Shown here: piece by piece, positions 1 to 7,104 of the stretch
Layout: every line of letters starts with the position of its first letter
How positions within the stretch are numbered: position 1 is the stretch's first letter
Assembly: GCA_905195085.1 (NCBI GenBank)
Contig: CAJJUK010000035.1
Location: 1-9,772 of the forward strand
Length of the DNA: 9,772 bases
Direction of reading: 5' to 3'
From: an uncultured Christensenella sp.
Lineage (GTDB): Bacteria > Bacillota > Clostridia > Christensenellales > UBA1242
Position numbers and translations under genes: made by a program
Notes under the pieces: model-generated
The model's input: only the letters and a program-made list of their open reading frames with translations
Databases searched by the model: none
Told to the model about the DNA's origin: nothing

Positions 1-11
1 GTCAAATATAA

Positions 12-40
12 TTGACTTTTTTAAATAATTATATTATTTT
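12..40 (+). promoter_or_regulatory. Candidate promoter of cca
   Basis: A -35 match TTGACT (12-17) is followed after 17 nt by TATTTT (35-40), a partial -10. This would give a leader of about 90 nt before the ATG at 136, consistent with cca having a proper Shine-Dalgarno site. The surrounding DNA is so AT-rich that other -10 placements are possible. Confidence 0.35.
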
Positions 41-135
41 TATTTTAGATAATTTATGCGATTTAACAATCATTTTATGATGTTTGCTGACAAATTTGCT
101 CTGTTTATGTTGAATGGTGTTTTTTGGAGGAAAAA

Positions 136-1368
136 ATGTTTATTGAAATTTCGGATAATTTAAAAAAATTAGCAAAGTTTTTTCCAGAGAATTTATATAT
201 TGTGGGTGGTTTTGTCAGAAACAAGATTCTTGAAATTGCAGATGGTGATGTCGATCTTGCAAGCAGTGTCAACATTGAAGAAGTTGCCAATCGTTTGAAA
301 GGAAGTGAGTTTTCTGTCAAAATCAAAAACTTGAAATTGGGTTCTATTTTGATTTCCAAAGGAAAGGAAAACTATGAATACACCGCTTTCAGAAAAGAAA
401 TATATGACGAAAATGGTGGTCACTATCCAGTTCAAATCAAACTTACGGACAAAATTGAAGAAGATGCGATTCGCAGAGATTTCACTGTCAATTCAATTTA
501 TTACAATATAAACAAAGATGAGATTGTCGATTTATATCATGGAATCGTTGACTTAAATCAAAAAATCATTCGTTGCAACATCAATCCGGACGACATTTTG
601 AAATATGATGGAGAGAGAATTCTTCGCATGGTCAGAATTGCAGGAGAGCTGAATTTCAGAATTGACAAAGAAACATTAAGGTCGGCAATTAAGTACACAT
701 CAAATTTGAAAGATATCTCTGGCAGTCGAAAATTGATTGAAATTGAAAAAATTTTATATTGTGACAAACGCTACAATCTCAACAAAAAAGGACTTAGAAG
801 GGCTCTGAAACTTTTGAATTTGATGGCTGTTTGGCAATATTTTGGTCTTTCGGTTAAAAAGATTAAATATAAAATGGTGTTCAAAACAGAAGATAGATTT
901 TTGGGACTTTTGATTGATATAGTCGATTCGCATAGGCCAGAGTGTTTGCAAACATTTTTGGAAACATTCCTCAAAGAACAATTTGGACTTAATCAGTCTT
1001 TGATTAAAAAAGTTTTTGTTTTGCTTTCCGGTTATTATAATGCACTTAGGGGAATGAAAAACAAAAATTATTTCTTTAAATATTATCAAGATTGGGCAAA
1101 CATCTATCCACTTTTGGGTGCAAAATCAAAAAGAACGCAAAGCAAATACAACTTTTTTTACAAATATATCATTGAACATGGTCTTGTGATTTCAGTGACT
1201 GATTTGGCAATTAACGCTGGGGATATCAAGGAAAATTTTCCAAATATTGACAAAAGAAGTTATGAAAGAATTTTAAACAATTTGCTTTCAAAGGTTTTTG
1301 ATGGAAAAGTTGCAAACACGAAAGAAGAACTTTTGAAAGAGATTGAAAAGAATTTACAAAATTATTGA
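136..1368 (+). CDS. cca: CCA tRNA nucleotidyltransferase (class II, poly-A polymerase family)
   Basis: This enzyme adds or repairs the 3' CCA end of tRNAs in the cytoplasm, using CTP and ATP without a nucleic acid template. The ATG at 136 is chosen because GGAGG (126-130) lies 5 nt upstream; a TTG at 124 would overlap that site. The 410-residue product shows the class II head in order: VGGFVRN (23-29), the metal-binding pair in GDVDLA (D38, D40), TAFR (83-86), RRDFTVNSI (113-121), and the nucleotide-recognition helix DGERILRMVR (158-167). An all-alpha neck and body follow, and the C-terminal end FDGKVANTKEELL is typical of the family, so the gene looks full length. Odd points: the usual VRD is VRN (N29), and the E of the EDxxR motif is Tyr157, although D158 and R161 are kept. 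Because D158 and R161 remain, a CCA enzyme is more likely than a pure poly-A polymerase, but sequence alone cannot exclude the latter. Confidence 0.9.
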   Translation: MFIEISDNLKKLAKFFPENLYIVGGFVRNKILEIADGDVDLASSVNIEEVANRLKGSEFSVKIKNLKLGSILISKGKENYEYTAFRKEIYDENGGHYPVQIKLTDKIEEDAIRRDFTVNSIYYNINKDEIVDLYHGIVDLNQKIIRCNINPDDILKYDGERILRMVRIAGELNFRIDKETLRSAIKYTSNLKDISGSRKLIEIEKILYCDKRYNLNKKGLRRALKLLNLMAVWQYFGLSVKKIKYKMVFKTEDRFLGLLIDIVDSHRPECLQTFLETFLKEQFGLNQSLIKKVFVLLSGYYNALRGMKNKNYFFKYYQDWANIYPLLGAKSKRTQSKYNFFYKYIIEHGLVISVTDLAINAGDIKENFPNIDKRSYERILNNLLSKVFDGKVANTKEELLKEIEKNLQNY

Positions 1369-1391
1369 TTATTTCAATAATTTTTTCTTTT
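1358..1391 (+). terminator. Rho-independent terminator of cca, overlapping its stop codon
   Basis: AAAATTATTGA (1358-1368) pairs perfectly with TCAATAATTTT (1374-1384) around a 5-nt loop, and T-rich sequence follows (TTCTTTTTTT). The left arm contains the last two sense codons and the TGA stop of cca. The stem is AT-only apart from one G-C pair, so it is not very stable. Confidence 0.65.
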
Positions 1392-1437
1392 TTTATATTT
1401 TCTTTGTTTACTTTTTAGCGTTGCAGTTTTTTGACGT

Positions 1438-1472
1438 TTAATATTTTTGCTTTTATTTGACATAATATTTCT
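1438..1472 (+). promoter_or_regulatory. Promoter of the VanW gene, predicted leaderless
   Basis: A -10 element CATAAT (1461-1466) ends exactly 6 nt before the ATG at 1473, and TTAATA (1438-1443) sits 17 nt upstream as a weak -35. Transcription would start at or next to the A of the start codon. There is no Shine-Dalgarno sequence before the ATG. TTGACG at 1431-1436 is too far from the -10 (24 nt) to be its -35. Confidence 0.5.
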
Positions 1473-3053
1473 ATGAAAAAAGAAGACAAAAAAGAGAAAA
1501 CAAAAAAACACAGCGACAAAGAAAAAGTTGCAAGAACAGAAAAAAAGAAACATCAAAAGGGGTTTTTGTGGTTTTTGGGGGTGTCGGCAATGTCCGTGGC
1601 ACTTTTGCTTTGCTGTCAATTTTTCTTTGCTAACACAATAACTGGAAAAGAAAAGTTTTATGACAACACCAAAATCAATGGCATTGATGTCAGTGGAATG
1701 TCTGTTGCGGAAGCGGAAAATGTTGTTTTGACTGATATGCTTGAAAGCAGAAAGGATATTGAGATTGAACTTACAAGCAAGGACAAAAGTTGGACATTGT
1801 CAGGAAATGATTTTGAAGTGTCAAACAAAATCCAACCTATTGTGGCACAAATTGCAAAATATGGCAAAGATGGAAATTTTTTTCAGAACATGAGAAAAGC
1901 GAAACAAATCAAAGCAGAGGGGAAAGATTTTCAAATTTCATACACCAATGTTTTGGCTGATATTGATGAAAAAATCAACGACATAATTGAGGAAGTTGAG
2001 CAGGAAAGCAAGCAGGCCAGTTTGATTTTTCAACCAGATGCTGAAGAGGTTTTTGCTGTGGATAAGGGACAAAATGCGGTTCTCGTCAATCGAGATCAAC
2101 TGTATCAAGAGATTGACAATGCTTTGACAACCAGCAAAAAAGTAAAAATTGAAATTCCAATCATTGAGATTGAAAATCAAATTGATGTTGAAGCACTTAA
2201 GGACAGTGTGGTTATGCGAAGCGAATTTTCAACCTCCTACGCAACGAGTTCATCGGCAAGAAAAAACAATGTCAAAAAGGCTTTGGAAAGTTTTAATGGA
2301 ATGATCGTCGAACCTGGAGAGACTGTTTCTTTCAATGAAACCACTGGACCAAGAACGGAAGCACAGGGATACAAAAATGCACACATCATTGTTGGGGGTG
2401 TCTATGTTGATGGAGTTGGTGGTGGTGTTTGTCAGGCATCAACAACCCTTTACAATGCATTGATTTTGGCTGATGTTGAAATTTTGAGTGTCAACCATCA
2501 TTCATTGCCAGCATCATATGTTCCACTTTCATTTGACGCCATGGTTTCTGGCAGTTATTCAGATTTGGTGTTCAAAAACACTCTTGACAATCCAATTTAC
2601 ATCAAAACTTTTGCTGATGAAAACAATGTCACTGTCCAAATTTATGGGCAAAAATTTGAAGATGGAATGAGCATCAAAAAGCGTGCAGAACTTGTGAAAA
2701 TCCTTCCACATAATGGGGACAAAATTGTTGCTGACACAAAGGGAGAATACTCCAACAGAATTTTGTATAAAGGTGAATATTTGAGAATTAAATATCCGAG
2801 AGAAGGGTATGAAAGCAAAGGATATTTAGAGTATTACAAAAATGGTGAGCTTGTGGAAGAAAAGGAAATTAGGCATGATTATTATCTGCCTCAAGATGGC
2901 GTTGTGATGGAAGGAGTTGAGACTCCAGCGGAAGGAATGATTATTCCTGCAAGTGATGTGAAAATAATCAAACCACAAAAGGTGACAAAAGCAAACGAAG
3001 ATGCGGTCAAGAACAAACTCGAAAAAACAAATCCAAGTGAATTTAATCCATAA
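1473..3053 (+). CDS. VanW family protein, membrane-anchored, with peptidoglycan-binding-like domain
   Basis: The 526-residue product begins with a lysine-rich cytoplasmic stretch (1-30) and one hydrophobic segment (about 31-53), so the rest should lie outside the membrane. Residues ~68-185 resemble the YoaR-like putative peptidoglycan-binding domain, with NGIDVSGMSVAEAE at 69-82. The VanW domain covers ~250-390, including GGGVCQASTTLYNALI (316-331), NHHSLPASYVP (341-351) and a closing SGSYSDLVFKN (359-369). The C-terminal part (YKGEYLRIKYP, 432-442, then EIRHDYYLPQDG, 465-476) matches the usual tail of the family. VanW proteins occur beside glycopeptide-resistance genes but most, like this one, have no van cluster around them and their biochemical role is unknown, so resistance should not be inferred. 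The gene stands alone with its own promoter, in a run of envelope genes. The start at 1473 is fixed by the nearby -10 box and the positively charged N-terminus. Confidence 0.9.
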   Translation: MKKEDKKEKTKKHSDKEKVARTEKKKHQKGFLWFLGVSAMSVALLLCCQFFFANTITGKEKFYDNTKINGIDVSGMSVAEAENVVLTDMLESRKDIEIELTSKDKSWTLSGNDFEVSNKIQPIVAQIAKYGKDGNFFQNMRKAKQIKAEGKDFQISYTNVLADIDEKINDIIEEVEQESKQASLIFQPDAEEVFAVDKGQNAVLVNRDQLYQEIDNALTTSKKVKIEIPIIEIENQIDVEALKDSVVMRSEFSTSYATSSSARKNNVKKALESFNGMIVEPGETVSFNETTGPRTEAQGYKNAHIIVGGVYVDGVGGGVCQASTTLYNALILADVEILSVNHHSLPASYVPLSFDAMVSGSYSDLVFKNTLDNPIYIKTFADENNVTVQIYGQKFEDGMSIKKRAELVKILPHNGDKIVADTKGEYSNRILYKGEYLRIKYPREGYESKGYLEYYKNGELVEEKEIRHDYYLPQDGVVMEGVETPAEGMIIPASDVKIIKPQKVTKANEDAVKNKLEKTNPSEFNP

Positions 3054-3068
3054 TTTCAATTGTTTTTT
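3034..3068 (+). terminator. Possible terminator of the VanW gene
   Basis: CAAGTGAA (3034-3041) pairs with TTCAATTG (3055-3062) with one G-A mismatch, followed by six T (3063-3068). The hairpin overlaps the last codons and stop of the gene. It is weak, but the position and T-run fit. Confidence 0.4.
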
Positions 3069-3085
3069 AACCATTTTTGTATCGT

Positions 3086-3120
3086 TTGACTTAAAATAGT
3101 GAATATAATAAAATATTAAC
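3086..3120 (+). promoter_or_regulatory. Promoter of the VTT-domain gene, predicted leaderless
   Basis: TTGACT (3086-3091), a 17-nt spacer and TAAAAT (3109-3114) form a good sigma-A-type promoter. The -10 ends 6 nt before the ATG at 3121, so the transcript should begin at the start codon. An overlapping TATAAT (3104-3109) would give a leader of only about 5 nt but has no spaced -35. There is no Shine-Dalgarno sequence. Confidence 0.7.
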
Positions 3121-4020
3121 ATGGCCGAAAATGAGAAAAAGGAAAAGAAACCTTTAACAAAAAAACGAAAAATCATTCGTTCTGTTGTTGTGGCAGTCAT
3201 TATTGTCGCAATAGTTGTTTTGGTGTATTACATTCTTGTTTGGACAGGTGCATGGGAATATATCAACTCTGTTGACAAAATCAGAGAACTCATTTTGTCC
3301 CTTGGTTTTTGGGGACGCTTCGCGTTTGTTATGTTGCAATTTTTGCAAGTGACTTTTTTGCCAATCCCTTCGACAATTTCCACTCTTGCTGGGGTGCTGA
3401 TTTATGGACCTTTGCAGACGGCTCTTTTGAGTCTTGCTGGGATCATGCTTGGAAGCGTTTTGGCTTTTTGGCTTGGAAGACAATTTGGCAGGAAACTTGT
3501 TGCATTCATGGTTGGAGAGGAAACTTGCAAAAAGTGGACGGACTTTTTGACAAATGCAAAATACTCATTTGTGGTTATGATGGTTTTGCCGATTTTCCCT
3601 GATGATGTACTTTGTTTGGTTGCAGGACTCACAAACATGACTTGGAAATTTTTTGTGTTGACCAATTTGATTGCAAGACCTATTGGAATTTTCATGACTT
3701 GCTATCTTGGAAGTGGAGAACTTATCCCTTATCATGGTTGGGGACTTGTGGCATGGGCATTCATCATTGTTTTTGTTGGAATTTTGCTTTATCTGACATT
3801 CAAGTATCGACCTCAAATTGAAAACTTTTTGAAGACAAAATTCAGATCAAAAAAAGTGACTTCCGCAAATGTGGAAGCCGGCAGAGAGGTTGTGGTTCAG
3901 GAAAGCAAACAACATCAAACATCTGAAGTTATTGATGAAAACGTAAATAAGCAGGAAGCAGAATCAAAGCCTTCTGGTGAAAACTTAAATCAAAACAAAA
4001 ATGACAAAGAAGGGGGTTAG
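3121..4020 (+). CDS. TVP38/TMEM64 family (VTT/SNARE-associated, DedA-like) membrane protein
   Basis: This 299-residue multi-pass membrane protein has a lysine-rich N-terminus (1-20), a hydrophobic segment at 21-42, and then a VTT core at ~55-230. Family signs are the re-entrant stretch LQVTFLPIPSTISTLAG (75-91), the glycine-rich GIMLGSVLAFWLGRQFG (107-123), LPIFPDDVLCLVAG (156-169), and a late helix at 208-227. The family includes bacterial DedA/YdjX-type proteins linked to membrane lipid and undecaprenyl-phosphate handling or proton-dependent transport; which of these applies here is not visible. A charged, low-complexity tail (~231-299, rich in E, K, N and Q) is longer than usual and probably cytoplasmic. 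The reading frame ends inside the 3' end of the opposite LysM gene, with a 4-nt overlap. The surrounding wall and flippase genes make a role in envelope lipid metabolism reasonable, but this is an inference. Confidence 0.88.
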   Translation: MAENEKKEKKPLTKKRKIIRSVVVAVIIVAIVVLVYYILVWTGAWEYINSVDKIRELILSLGFWGRFAFVMLQFLQVTFLPIPSTISTLAGVLIYGPLQTALLSLAGIMLGSVLAFWLGRQFGRKLVAFMVGEETCKKWTDFLTNAKYSFVVMMVLPIFPDDVLCLVAGLTNMTWKFFVLTNLIARPIGIFMTCYLGSGELIPYHGWGLVAWAFIIVFVGILLYLTFKYRPQIENFLKTKFRSKKVTSANVEAGREVVVQESKQHQTSEVIDENVNKQEAESKPSGENLNQNKNDKEGG

Positions 4021-4056
4021 TTTCTTTTTAAAAGAATGAACGCTCCTTCTTTTATT
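4006..4056. terminator. Possible bidirectional terminator between convergent genes
   Basis: AAAGAAGGGG (4006-4015) pairs with CTCCTTCTTT (4043-4052) over 10 bp with one G-U pair, spanning the overlapping stop codons of the VTT and LysM genes. T-rich but broken stretches follow on both strands. A long, A/T-rich loop makes it uncertain. Confidence 0.3.
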
Positions 4057-4184
4057 TGTTTTGGTGACATATTGTTATCAAGTAAAATTTTTGTGCTGTC
4101 AATGTTATATTTTTGTGAAATTGTCTTCAAATTTTCGCCTTTTTTGACTTGGTAATATGGAAAAGGTATTTTTTTTATGCTCAT
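4017..4184 (-). CDS. Small stand-alone LysM domain protein (55 aa)
   Basis: On the minus strand an ATG at 4184-4182, preceded by AAAGGAG with about 5 nt spacing, opens a 55-codon frame ending in TAA. The product starts MSIKKIPFPYYQVKKGENLK and continues with TISQKYNIDSTKILLDNN, SPKQIKEGAF and LLKRN. This is one complete LysM fold: Y-x-V-K-x-G-E at the start, a central I-x-x-K-Y-x-I helix, L-x-x-N-N, then I-K-E-G before a final strand. LysM domains bind N-acetylglucosamine-containing glycans such as peptidoglycan or cortex. No signal peptide or membrane segment is present, so export would need another route, or the protein acts inside the cell, for example in a developing spore. It is divergent from the SpoVB/MurJ-like gene, which fits wall or spore-envelope work. 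The gene is short and easily missed, but the SD site and domain match make it convincing. Confidence 0.85.
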   Translation of the reverse strand: MSIKKIPFPYYQVKKGENLKTISQKYNIDSTKILLDNNMSPKQIKEGAFILLKRN

Positions 4185-4255
4185 TTTTTCTCCTTTCTTT
4201 TATGTTTATATTTTATTAGGCATAAATCGGCAAAAATTCTTATAAATTAAAATAT
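4185..4255. promoter_or_regulatory. Divergent promoter region, LysM gene and flippase gene
   Basis: This 71-nt AT-rich gap must hold both promoters. Toward the flippase: TAGGCA (4217-4222), 18 nt, TATAAA (4241-4246), with further -10-like hexamers up to the ATG at 4256 and no SD site, so the leader is very short or absent. Toward the LysM gene: TAAAAT on the minus strand (4215-4210) lies about 25 nt before the start codon and upstream of the AAAGGAG ribosome site. The -35 elements are weak in both directions. Confidence 0.4.
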
Positions 4256-5806
4256 ATGAAGTCAATTTTCAAAAATGTTGCAATCATTACCGCTTTTTCT
4301 CTCTTGACAAGGATGTTGGGATTTTTCTTCCGCATATTTTTGTCAAGAACCATAGGCGCAGAAGCACTTGGAATGTATCAAGTTGCACTTTCAATCTTTA
4401 TGGTGCTTTTGACCATTGTTTCAAGTGGATTCACTTTGATAATTTCAAGAATGACGGCAAGTTATCGTGTCGGTGCAAAAAAGAAGGAAATTGGAAGTCT
4501 TGTCACTTCAAGTCTTTTTGTTGGACTTGCTGTCAGCGTGATTTTGTGCCTTGTGATTTTGTTGTTCAGAAATTTGTTTGCCAATCTTTTCACGGACAAA
4601 AATTGTATTTACATTTTGATTATTTTGCTTCCTTCATTGATTTTTTCTTCCATCTATAGCGTTTTTCGTGGTGCAATGTGGGGAAATGACAACTATTTTG
4701 GGCTTTGTGTTTCGGAACTTTTGGAACAGGTGGTCAAGATTGTTGTCTGTGTTCTGCTTTTGGCATCAGGTATGACGGCACTTCAAAATGCCATGTCTGT
4801 GGCATGGTCATTCACACTTTCTTGTGTTGTTTCTGCATTTTTTGTCATGCTTCTGTATTTTTTCTATGGCGGAAAAATGAACAAACCGACGAAAATATAT
4901 AGAAAAGTGATAAGGCAGTCTGCACCGATAACTGGGGTGAGAGTTGCAAGCAGTTTTGTCCAACCACTTATTGCTTTGATTCTTCCAGCACAACTTATGG
5001 CTGCTGGTTACACTTCTGCACAAGCGATGAGTCTTTATGGTGTCGCAATTGGCATGACCTTTCCATTTTTGTCCCTTCCTTCGGCTTTGATTGGTTCACT
5101 TGCGACTGCACTTGTTCCAGACATTTCGATGGCTATGGTTCAAAACGACACAAAACATATTGAAACTCGGGTGCAATCTTCTGTTTTGTTTGCGATGTTT
5201 GTTTCCTTTTTGATTGTTCCAATTTTCATGGCAATTGGGGACAAGTTTGGTGTTTTTATTTATGACAACGAGTTAAGCGGAAAATTGCTTCAGTATTCTG
5301 CCTGGATAATGATTCCTATGGGGCTTACAAACATTTCTTCCGCAGTTTTGAATTCAATTGGATTGGAAGTCAAATCTTTCATAAACTATCTAATCGGTGG
5401 TGTTTTTATGTTCATCTCTATCTTGACGCTTACAAGATTTATCGGCATAAATGCACTTGTGATTGGAATGGGAGTGTCATCGTTGATTACTGCGGTTTTG
5501 AATTTGTTGATGCTTAAAAGAAAATTAAAAATTGAAATAAACATCAAGAAAAACCTTTTTCTGTTCATCTTGTTTTCCATTCCAACAGTGGCAATCACAT
5601 CTTTCTTGAGTTCTTTGCTTTCCTATGTCTTTCCAATGTTCTTTGACATTGTGATTTCCGCTTTTGTTGGGGTTGCAATTTTTATTGGACTATGCTTGGT
5701 TTTCAATGTTGTCAATTTTTCAGTTTACACAGTGAAATTGAAAGAAAAATTTGCCGGAAAAGTTAATATTTCAAAATTAAAGCGAAAAAAGAAAGAAAAA
5801 TCATAA
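4256..5806 (+). CDS. SpoVB/MurJ-like lipid II flippase family protein (MOP/MATE superfamily)
   Basis: A 516-residue, highly hydrophobic protein with roughly 14 predicted membrane helices. The opening, with LLTRMLGFFFRIFLSRTIGA (16-35) and EALGMYQ just after, is the signature of the polysaccharide-biosynthesis/SpoVB branch of the MOP exporters, which move undecaprenyl-linked precursors such as lipid II across the membrane. The length matches the family (about 500-540). The C-terminal tail is strongly basic (KLKRKKKEKS) and cytoplasmic. In Firmicutes this branch includes SpoVB (cortex synthesis in sporulation) and YtgP/MurJ-type flippases; I cannot tell which applies, so no symbol is given. There is no Shine-Dalgarno sequence before the ATG, as in several neighbours. 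It is divergent from the LysM gene and followed by the DUF421 gene, which has its own promoter. Known family: precursor flipping. Inferred: the specific substrate. Confidence 0.88.
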   Translation: MKSIFKNVAIITAFSLLTRMLGFFFRIFLSRTIGAEALGMYQVALSIFMVLLTIVSSGFTLIISRMTASYRVGAKKKEIGSLVTSSLFVGLAVSVILCLVILLFRNLFANLFTDKNCIYILIILLPSLIFSSIYSVFRGAMWGNDNYFGLCVSELLEQVVKIVVCVLLLASGMTALQNAMSVAWSFTLSCVVSAFFVMLLYFFYGGKMNKPTKIYRKVIRQSAPITGVRVASSFVQPLIALILPAQLMAAGYTSAQAMSLYGVAIGMTFPFLSLPSALIGSLATALVPDISMAMVQNDTKHIETRVQSSVLFAMFVSFLIVPIFMAIGDKFGVFIYDNELSGKLLQYSAWIMIPMGLTNISSAVLNSIGLEVKSFINYLIGGVFMFISILTLTRFIGINALVIGMGVSSLITAVLNLLMLKRKLKIEINIKKNLFLFILFSIPTVAITSFLSSLLSYVFPMFFDIVISAFVGVAIFIGLCLVFNVVNFSVYTVKLKEKFAGKVNISKLKRKKKEKS

Positions 5807-5834
5807 AAAATCGAAAAAATTGGCAAAAATGTGT

Positions 5835-5850
5835 TAATTTTTAAAAATTA
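5835..5850. repeat. 16-bp perfect AT palindrome in the DUF421 promoter
   Basis: TAATTTTTAAAAATTA reads the same on both strands and sits immediately upstream of the -10 box (5853-5858), where the spacer and -35 should be. It has no loop, so it is not a terminator. It could be a regulator site or an UP-like AT tract, but palindromes of this composition also arise by chance in AT-rich gaps. Confidence 0.45.
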
Positions 5851-5852
5851 CT

Positions 5853-5864
5853 TATAATATTTTC
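5853..5864 (+). promoter_or_regulatory. -10 element of the DUF421 operon, predicted leaderless
   Basis: A consensus TATAAT (5853-5858) ends 6 nt before the ATG at 5865, placing the transcript start at the first base of the coding region. No convincing -35 is seen at 16-18 nt, and there is no Shine-Dalgarno site. Confidence 0.6.
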
Positions 5865-6584
5865 ATGTTAACGATAGTAGTTAGGGCAATAATAATTTAT
5901 TTGGTGGTCTTATTTTTGTATAGACTTATGGGAAAAAGGCAGTTGGGACAAATGCAACCTTTTGAATTGGTTTTGACGCTTATCATTGCTGACCTTGCAA
6001 CAATTCCAATGGCGGAGGTTTCTGTTCCGGTTTTGCATGGAATTGTGCCACTGCTTACTCTTGTTATCTTGCATTTTGTTTTGACTTTCCTTTCAAAAAT
6101 CAGCAACAAGTTTGCTTCTTTTTTGAGTGGAAAACCTGTGATTGTCATAAATCCAGACGGAATTGATTACAAAGCTTTGAAAAACTTGAACATTTCTGTT
6201 GATGATGTTTTTGAAGCAATAAGAGGGTGTGGGTATTTCAAGATTGAGCAAATTCAATATGCAATCATGGAAACGAATGGAAAAATGAGCGTGCTTCCAA
6301 AAAGTCAATATGCTCCAGTCACAGTTGAAGATATGCAACTTGAAACAGAAAAAAGTGTGATTCCAATCAATATTATCAATGAAGGAAAAATTGTTAAAGA
6401 CAATTTGCCAATTGCTGACATTGATGAAACTGACGTTAAAAACATTCTGGAAAGAGCAAAAATCAAAAAAGTTAAAGAGGTTTTGATTTTGACTGTTGAC
6501 AAAAATGGCGCGGTTTACATACAAAAATTTAATGAAAGATATCAAACTATGCAACTAAAGTCATTGGGGAAGGTGCAGGAATGA
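5865..6584 (+). CDS. DUF421 (YetF-like) membrane protein
   Basis: The 239-residue product has three N-terminal membrane helices (about 3-21, 34-50, 55-77) followed by a soluble part. Family marks are GKRQLGQMQPFELV (23-36) between the first two helices, the strand GKPVIVINPDG (89-99), and the signature DVFEAIRGCGYFKIEQIQYA (114-133) followed by METNGKMSVLP. These match the YetF/DUF421 family of Firmicutes, a cell-membrane family with a cytoplasmic domain whose biochemical function is not established; some members are encoded beside spore or envelope genes. The C-terminal region (~150-239) extends past the core and ends with an extra strand-rich stretch, as in Clostridial members. It overlaps the next gene by 4 nt (ATGA), so the two should be made from one mRNA. 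The start at 5865 is supported by the -10 box. Confidence 0.88.
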   Translation: MLTIVVRAIIIYLVVLFLYRLMGKRQLGQMQPFELVLTLIIADLATIPMAEVSVPVLHGIVPLLTLVILHFVLTFLSKISNKFASFLSGKPVIVINPDGIDYKALKNLNISVDDVFEAIRGCGYFKIEQIQYAIMETNGKMSVLPKSQYAPVTVEDMQLETEKSVIPINIINEGKIVKDNLPIADIDETDVKNILERAKIKKVKEVLILTVDKNGAVYIQKFNERYQTMQLKSLGKVQE

Positions 6585-6982
6585 CAAAGTGTCTTTGGTT
6601 TAAATTTATTGCCATTCTTTTTATTGTTGGTGTCTTGATTGCAATTTGTGTTGTTGAGGACAGGGTGATTGTAAGTTCTCTTAATGAAGTGAAAAATTAT
6701 TGTTATGAAATTGAAGAAATTGCAGAGAAAAATGGAATTGTTGATGGTGAAGTTGCAAGTTTGGTGGACAACTTGGAATACAGTTGGACTGTCAACGAAG
6801 GGAAGATGTGCTTCATGGTTAATCACAAATCAATTGAACAACTTGGAATTGAAATCGTCAGACTCAAGACCTATATCGACGAGGAAGAGCCGATTGAATT
6901 TTTTGTTTCGCTTGAAATAATCAAACATTATGTTGAGACATTCCAGCATTTCATGGGTGCAAGTTTCCATAACATTTTATAG
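6581..6982 (+). CDS. DUF4363 family protein, single N-terminal membrane anchor
   Basis: The start codon overlaps the stop of the DUF421 gene in ATGA, with GGGGAAGG shortly upstream as the ribosome site. The 133-residue product has one hydrophobic segment (about 6-25, FKFIAILFIVGVLIAICVV) and then a mostly helical, acidic domain of ~105 residues, which is the build of DUF4363. Genes of this family commonly follow DUF421 genes in Clostridia, and that pairing is the main support for the name; no function is known. The orientation predicted from the positive N-terminus is a short cytoplasmic tip with the helical domain outside. A terminator follows 40 nt after the stop, closing the two-gene operon. 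Confidence 0.8.
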   Translation: MTKCLWFKFIAILFIVGVLIAICVVEDRVIVSSLNEVKNYCYEIEEIAEKNGIVDGEVASLVDNLEYSWTVNEGKMCFMVNHKSIEQLGIEIVRLKTYIDEEEPIEFFVSLEIIKHYVETFQHFMGASFHNIL

Positions 6983-7020
6983 AATTAACAAAGATTGCTG
7001 TTCATAAATAATTTTGGATT

Positions 7021-7058
7021 AAAAAAAACACTTTTATTAAAATGTTAAAGTGTTTTTT
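7021..7058. terminator. Bidirectional rho-independent terminator
   Basis: AACACTTT (7027-7034) pairs with AAAGTGTT (7047-7054). The stem can extend through A8 on the left and T7 on the right, giving a U-tract on either strand. It sits between the end of the DUF4363 gene (plus) and the end of the XRE gene (minus) and can serve both. Confidence 0.85.
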
Positions 7059-7104
7059 TGCTTTAGCCATATCAAAAATAAAACATTTAAGTATTGAAAA
7101 AAAT

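Noticed and set aside
124..135. TTG at 124 as the cca start
   Set aside because: It would place the GGAGG ribosome site inside the coding region; the ATG at 136 is correctly spaced from it.
77..163. 28-codon upstream ORF starting ATGATG and overlapping the cca start
   Set aside because: It has no ribosome site, no recognisable attenuator or codon run, and overlaps the strong SD and start of cca; chance is the simpler reading.
1374..1619. 81-codon minus-strand ORF rich in Phe and Lys opposite the VanW start
   Set aside because: It is a shadow of the lysine-rich VanW N-terminus and lies over its promoter, with no domain or ribosome site.
1473..3053. Glycopeptide resistance determinant because of the VanW name
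   Set aside because: No vanH/A/X/Y/R/S-like genes are nearby; VanW proteins are widespread without resistance.
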